Source: Thermoguttaceae bacterium (lineage in GTDB: Bacteria > Planctomycetota > Planctomycetia > Pirellulales > Thermoguttaceae). Taken from it: a DNA stretch of 50,192 nt. Location of the stretch: the NCBI GenBank assembly GCA_017441605.1, contig JAFRXD010000050.1, forward strand, positions 1 to 50,192, in the 5' to 3' direction. This document shows, in pieces, positions 48,001 to 50,192 of the stretch. The position numbers and the translations under genes were made by a program. The notes under the pieces are model-generated. The model saw nothing but the letters and a program-made list of their open reading frames with translations. It did not search any database and was not told where the DNA came from. Within the stretch, counting starts at the first letter, position 1. Each line of letters starts with the position of its first letter.

Positions 48001-50192
48001 AGCGCGAGGCGACGCTCATCGCAAAGTCGGAGCTCGTCGAGAATTCGACGACGTATCGCGCCGCGTTAGCTATTTCGCCGATCGTCAGCGAAACGGAGGT
48101 CGCGGTTTTCGAGACAAAGGCGAGGGTCGGGGTCGAGACGTCGGTTTTCGCGTTGACGGTTCTCGACCAAGCGCTAGAGCCGAGCCCGGTTCCAGTCGCC
48201 ATAACGCGGAAGTAATAGGTCGTCGCGGAGGCGAGCCCGGAGATCGTCTTGGTTCCGGCGCTCGTTAAGTTCTGGTTCGTCGAAGACGCGAAGGACGGGT
48301 CCGTCGCGATCGCGAGGACGTATCGCGCCGCGTTGGCGACCTCGCCGATCGCGAGGGTAATCGAGTTCGTCGTCTTCGAGAGAACGAAGAGGGACGGCGC
48401 CGGGATGGTCGTGGTCGCCTCGAGGACGCTCGACCAGGGGCTATCGTCCAATTCGCCCGCGGACAGCGCCTTAACGCGGACGTAATAGGTCGTCGCGCTC
48501 GTTAGACCGTAAATCGGTTTCGCTCCGGCGGTATCGTAAGTCGCGATCGTCGAGCCTTGGAAATTGGAGGAGGTCGCGTATTCCAAGACGTAGCGATCCG
48601 CGTTCGCGACCGCTCCGATCGTCGCGACGAAAGAGATTTCGCCGATTTGGGATATCGTTAGCGCCGGGACGTCGAGCGCGTTTGAATCGCCGCTTTCGTA
48701 GGGGCCGAGATCGACGACGCCGTTGACGATTCGCGTCGCGCCCGCCAAGTCTTTATCGAGCGAGACGTAGGCGTTGTTTCCGAGATCGATCGCTTGGGAA
48801 TTTAGGGCGAGTCGGTAGTCGCCATTTTCGGGGTCGACGAAGAGGGGAGAACTGGGGTCGTAGACGTAATTGACGACGCCGGAATCCGAGGCGTTGTACC
48901 AAGCGGCATAACTGGAAAGAGTATTGAACGCCGAGGCTCGGCCTCCTATATCGGTCCAATCTGAATTCTTGTTCGATTCGTTCATAACGGCAATAGAGTT
49001 TTGGAACGTTATCGAACTCCTGGCATCGTACCATGTGAGCATCGCGCCGCCATAATCCGCCGAATTGTTCGCGAGCGCGCAGTTTACAAACGTGGCGTAT
49101 ATATGGGTCTCCGTAGTAAGATAGACGCCTCCTCCGTACCCATTGGCGCCGTTTGCGATATTGTCGGAAACGACGCAGTTTACGAACGAGACGGGGGAAC
49201 TGTCGCAAAGCGCGACGCCTCCCCCGTAAGCGGCGTTGTTCGAGGATCGCGCGACATTATCGGAAATAACGCAGTTTTCAAACGTTCCGCCCGCGTTATT
49301 AGAGACGAAGACTCCGCCTCCAAAGACGTCCGAACTTCCAAACGTCTCGTTTCCAGTAATCGAGCAATGAACGAACGCAAAGTTCGCGCCGCCTCGGACG
49401 TAGACTCCCCCGCCCGAACCATCGGCGCGACCGTTCGTTATCGTCAGTCCCTCGAATCTGGGAGTGCCGTTCCAAACTAGGAGGACGCGGTTGGCGCCTT
49501 GACCGTCGAGGACGATGCGCCCGTCCCCGTCAATTTGCGGGGAGTCCATAATTTCGAGGGTCGAGTCGAGGTAAATTGTTCCGGAAAGCCCCGGCGCGAA
49601 AACGATTTTCGTATCGTTCGGGGTCAGGTAAAGGGCTTCGCGGAGGGACACGGCGTCGTTCGTCAAATCGAACTCGTCTTCGAGGGTCGTAACGACGTTG
49701 CAAGCGAGCGGGACTCGTTCTCCGGTAAACTCGTAGGCGCCGAGGTAACCCTCTTGCGGGTAATCGACGTAGGTCGAATAGGGCGCCAAACGAAGGTCGA
49801 TCGAGTCGGCGTTCGTTAGGGTTCCGTTCTCGAAAATCGGGGGGCAAACGAAACCGGGATTGACTCCGATTAGGCTGTCGGTCGAGGTATAAGAGCCAAC
49901 TATGGGCTCGCTGTCTCCAAGGTTTGCCGCGACGACGGTGTTTTGGAAGGTTAGGGAACCGGCGTCTTTGGCTTTATAAACCGCGGGACCTTTAGCCGAG
50001 ACGTTACCCGCGATCGAACAATTTTGGAAGGATACGGTCCCCACGCCCAAAAGATGAACCCCGCCCGCGCCGTGTTTGTAATTTGCCGAGTTGCCAACGA
50101 TCGAACAGTTGACGAACGTCGCCTCCAATTGGTTTCCGGTGCCAAATTCGACTCCTCCGCCGTAACCGCCTCCAACTCTAACTCCTCCGGAG
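39017..50192 (-). CDS. giant secreted beta-helix/fibronectin III surface protein (5' end off window)
   Basis: At least 3,724 residues are visible; the frame stays open to the window edge (upstream residues read SGGVRVGGGYGGGVEFGTG), so the N-terminus is missing and the leucine codon at 50128 is internal. In order: the end of one beta-helix (50192-49700); a second beta-helix starting with a VSLREAL-type motif (49690-48670); sixteen FN3-like domains (48670-44110), each with a TYYFRVKA-type strand; a third beta-helix (44110-42230) with GGGIY/GGAIYS repeats; then FN3 and two pre-peptidase C-terminal (PPC) domains (DSLEPNDSRESAVALG; DRFEPNDLQEESRDLG) alternating, and six more FN3 to the end. A C-terminal acidic tail holds DDDLDAFWDVL. 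Probably an adhesin or polysaccharide-binding surface protein. Confidence 0.85.
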   Translation of the reverse strand, partial: SGGVRVGGGYGGGVEFGTGNQLEATFVNCSIVGNSANYKHGAGGVHLLGVGTVSFQNCSIAGNVSAKGPAVYKAKDAGSLTFQNTVVAANLGDSEPIVGSYTSTDSLIGVNPGFVCPPIFENGTLTNADSIDLRLAPYSTYVDYPQEGYLGAYEFTGERVPLACNVVTTLEDEFDLTNDAVSLREALYLTPNDTKIVFAPGLSGTIYLDSTLEIMDSPQIDGDGRIVLDGQGANRVLLVWNGTPRFEGLTITNGRADGSGGGVYVRGGANFAFVHCSITGNETFGSSDVFGGGVFVSNNAGGTFENCVISDNVARSSNNAAYGGGVALCDSSPVSFVNCVVSDNIANGANGYGGGVYLTTETHIYATFVNCALANNSADYGGAMLTWYDARSSITFQNSIAVMNESNKNSDWTDIGGRASAFNTLSSYAAWYNASDSGVVNYVYDPSSPLFVDPENGDYRLALNSQAIDLGNNAYVSLDKDLAGATRIVNGVVDLGPYESGDSNALDVPALTISQIGEISFVATIGAVANADRYVLEYATSSNFQGSTIATYDTAGAKPIYGLTSATTYYVRVKALSAGELDDSPWSSVLEATTTIPAPSLFVLSKTTNSITLAIGEVANAARYVLAIATDPSFASSTNQNLTSAGTKTISGLASATTYYFRVMATGTGLGSSAWSRTVNAKTDVSTPTLAFVSKTATSVSLTIGEIANAARYVVEFSTSSDFAMSVASRSFNVSGDATIGDLDPATTYYFRVKAVMSDSSESSPSGVVEVETDFGAPIFSLGEKTASTVALTLTGVGASPKLEIWYWSVASPEIRTQMIATSANILVDYLRPATTYSFRARAIDENEAPLSDWSYLETTTSLETPALYVLPDAATANSISLVVGKVDGATGYSIQYSTDPAFSVSDPSTQTASYNSFGAKQISGLIPATEYYFRVKATSQEFDESAWSTEDVKETTKLAVSTLEFVAKTADSVTISLGAVENAIEYTVVYALDSQFSSGKKSETFYAPGLQTISGLNPATEYYFYVVASANDGYESPRSGSISAATNLATPSLAVVGQSVDAIDFSIESVDRAGNYLVQWSTDSSFASILGEKTIEATEAQALSDSIPNLVSGTIYYLRVKAISDDRDPSKWSAEPIAATVVFPSPALAFIAKDATSATLTIGSVPNAGLYELQYSTDSRFDNSVASVTTRAYLAPGIKKIDALTSATTYYFRVRAASASGEVGSEWTALDASTNLATPSLAVKSVTSVSATLSIGAVDRAQNYVVEFSNDPAFDELDPSTTTRAFDEPGNATIDGLTAGNAYYFRVKATSDSFDDGAWSTEDVLAIATIEAPVLSAIRSIDASTINLTLDYPDGFAGSFVLQYSTDPKFEYADAPVTTRAFASPGTKTIGDLKAASTYYFRVKASAEGIEDSDWSNVLDASTCLPTPNFSFSYASDSSVILTIESIPEARKYEVFYADFQFDANASPLPDGVTRLVVVPNGSQAIMRQISGLASDAPYYFYVKASATEPALYGPSPKKSSAPRTTALPLYLDSSLGCGVCNIVRSVLAAPSLCVEKSTARSVTLSINESNLGSAFVAPTYVVQYSTFPDFPEGDPSRDSTWNGELVATETGGWVQTEFENLTFDNLAPGTTYYFRIKAKSSTLGVSDSVWSEGLDVSETTAIGLGAPPLAVASTTANSATINIGAIQGCEIYEVEYGTDPEFKVAERRNISSSGLGTIQNLAPATTYYFRVRATGSGRDATLWSGVAAANTALETPSLAVEAISPDSATIRLGQSGRAQLYAVEFGTNPSFDDASVRFYNAPGVKTISGLTPGATYYFRVRANATGYSDSAISATVEAKTALPTPKISAFVVENDSLSFNLEPLAGSEGYFVQYGTDRNFASDYTTELFYETSGEKRIEGLLPGTLYYLRVKSKFAREDFTGDSDWVVLPATTGFAAPTLTVGSLSSSSVVLNIGASANAKNYVVEFGTDPRFASATSKTFATPGEKTISGLEPDATYYFRVKASAPGRGESPLSTVVDATTESIDDSRLVVYRTDDSATRTGTLRNAIARANDGETIFVDLEPGETIELSAELVVDKAITIDASSCWDDSANAPGVAIVASGASRVFTISASATLVGLTITGGKASEGGGILVAEGADATLARCVVTGNQAYDEPESSADYNPVKAWGGGISARGNLTLDRCVVVDNVASTPEHSRSAYCYGGGVYVAETGELTARETTIAENQTRANAQYRADSLGAGLYASGPATLVDCVARANESLFASPNPSSASALFSYGGGVFVVRSLTVDNSRFVDNSALQKGGAIHVSQGAKVEIANDSTFERNRTTSFGGAIYSEGDLTVSEGCALIANQSESGGAIYSSGKLTLADAVVRDNLAESGYLAMGGGLYVSGDAIVENVSIYNNAARVPGSTTGASALGGAVYANSSRDVALTNCSIVDNYVETNSTWTATAQGGGIYSNFVGANLTVTNCEISGNSASTSTTGSSQYATATSQGGGIYAARALALVNSTVVANSVDASGAFVSTAGDGAFLQRYAQTDAFSLDNSIVILNGAAEDDLRRSDVETVVLGRNSLSSFDEWTNKTQPGVVNYGYSRLEPLFEDFEGGDYRPASNSQLVDRGDPASFPSGLDVDLDGNDRFYRTIDVGAYERVGDKEPRLASPEIELERDGDELAVNIVAKDDSAERYVLDYAVLSTRSGGSTLSYETISFDSPGVKTLPGVPADATIRYRLRAEALGRVSSLWARDLTGAETASAKWVPATEPLPDSLEPNDSRESAVALGTLATPVSYELGLSSASDVDWLALETVATGGEENSVRVEYARSNDGTALTLDLYDARGRKVATSSAATGVESVSFNNLSAGKYWIKISNPRPDGRAADYRLTIDPPVAIETKLPRPVVSVASSASGATVRIETVEGASGYLVQYGTDPDFVDAVEKTYLSGGAKTLSGLAPSTKYYVRVRAFANAPTDPSDAQNPLSNDLFATDSDWTLATVTTDANRDRFEPNDLQEESRDLGAISGEVRFDSLNLHSGVDVDWYKFEPTPGAELTIALTSASANDANLAFELFDVQGNRVEISSSVGGVESITIQNEASEYWLRVVNRAPRPSAANYSLQFAERAILPSPAISIDEVSIDSATVVIGSVSDATRYLLQYDVAPDFSTPTELLLTEPGSLEIEELLPETTYYFRVKAIAEGRPDSDWSETSATTSSDVEEQLDPPTITGTTTTKVAVTFKINAVSDATGFFVEYGTDPNFASPATKNYASSGSKTVSGLAFGTKYYFRVKATADGFADSDWTTFEATTKNATFPSAPTLTPSESTTDSISVEIGAVASAEQYVLEYSTSANFATAASLEFASPGVQTVSNLASGTTYYFRVKATAERYDDSAWSEAISAATLDPTTTPLDVPTITALSGTKTAIVVKFDAIDGAAKYVVEYSTDSKFSNPVSKTYSTAGSKTISGLPTGTWYYVRMKATATGRPDSAYTEVRKIYTGGSYAMPSFTFSTVKTAVVLNIKPGKIDANQGAPEKYVVEYSESPDFSNARTKTVAQGVEADGTLKPCKPTISGLTFGTAYYFRVKATGSLGNDSAWYANNGKPIAAGQLAVPTFFTSKIGTDFINVRCYNSAGASGFEVMFSTSSDFANPRYAQCSASSGTVALTGLDPNTKYYYKVRALGDNVSRVDSTWSVIVNNATTKPATTSSALLDEDSDFENYFEDDDLDAFWDVLAKSVAK
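40850..41210 (-). other. second PPC-type domain of the giant protein
   Basis: Begins DRFEPNDLQEESRDLGAIS and continues with HSGVDVDWYKFEPTPGAE, LFDVQGNRVEISSS and EYWLRVVNRAPRPSAANYSL. It is parallel to the first PPC domain and separated from it by one FN3 domain. Confidence 0.7.
41530..41950 (-). other. first PPC-type domain of the giant protein
   Basis: Begins DSLEPNDSRESAVALGTLA and continues with DVDWLALETVATG, a Gly-x-Lys-x-x-Thr-type strand (DARGRKVATSS) and SFNNLSAGKYWIKISNP. This is the pre-peptidase C-terminal beta-sandwich pattern. Confidence 0.7.

Overview
The window looks like chromosomal DNA of a planctomycete, probably a host- or gut-associated member of the Pirellulales (inference). 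Supporting signs are a secreted protein with the planctomycete-type N-terminal LENRRMLS motif, Tat-type sugar-isomerase-like proteins, ATP synthase subunits with extra N-terminal signal-like segments, a DUF11 envelope lipoprotein, and a giant beta-helix/fibronectin-III surface protein. Coding DNA is moderately GC-rich with many TCG/CGA/GCG codons. One island at about 8.4-11.3 kb is visibly AT-richer. No tRNA, rRNA, CRISPR array or transposase was seen.

Layout. 1-2950 (minus): the start of an F-type ATP synthase operon (AtpZ/AtpI-like protein, small membrane protein, atpB, atpE, atpF, partial atpH). 3110-5646 (minus): a Tat-secreted TIM-barrel isomerase-like protein and asnS, each with its own promoter and terminator. 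6137-11051 (minus): two secreted proteins in tandem, one with Calx-beta-like repeats and a transglutaminase-like Cys-His-Asp triad, the other a protein with an internal duplication. 11464-19511 (minus): a probable five-gene operon (mobile-element-type protein, Tat-exported glycosidase-like protein, PepT, metzincin-like protease with NPCBM domain, MFS sugar transporter) ending in a clear terminator. 19718-22301 (minus): DUF11 lipoprotein and LysE-family exporter. 22479-27392 (plus): a tandem duplication of an 800-residue secreted glycosidase of GH101/GH129-like type; a decayed copy of the 3' end of the convergent UDP-GlcNAc 2-epimerase gene sits between the two copies and marks the duplication unit. 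27399-31376 (minus): UDP-GlcNAc 2-epimerase and topA. 31693-35572 (plus): rpe, accD, rsgA and a TIM-barrel isomerase-like gene, bounded by a strong promoter and a terminator. 35666-38699 (minus): NERD-domain protein, GH33 sialidase, DUF4373-type protein. 39017-50192 (minus): a giant surface protein of at least 3,700 residues whose N-terminus lies outside the window.

How it fits together. Sialidase, the GalNAcase-like pair, a secreted metalloprotease, a tripeptidase and a sugar transporter would together suit use of sialylated, O-glycosylated host glycoproteins such as mucin; this is inference from family assignments. The giant FN3/beta-helix protein and the transglutaminase-like protein would act at the cell surface. 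The least explained items are the glycosidase duplication with its wecB scar and start-codon hairpins, the AT-rich transglutaminase-like gene pair, the phage/ICE-type protein heading a catabolic-looking operon, and a 50-bp foldable dispersed repeat with one copy inside a gene.
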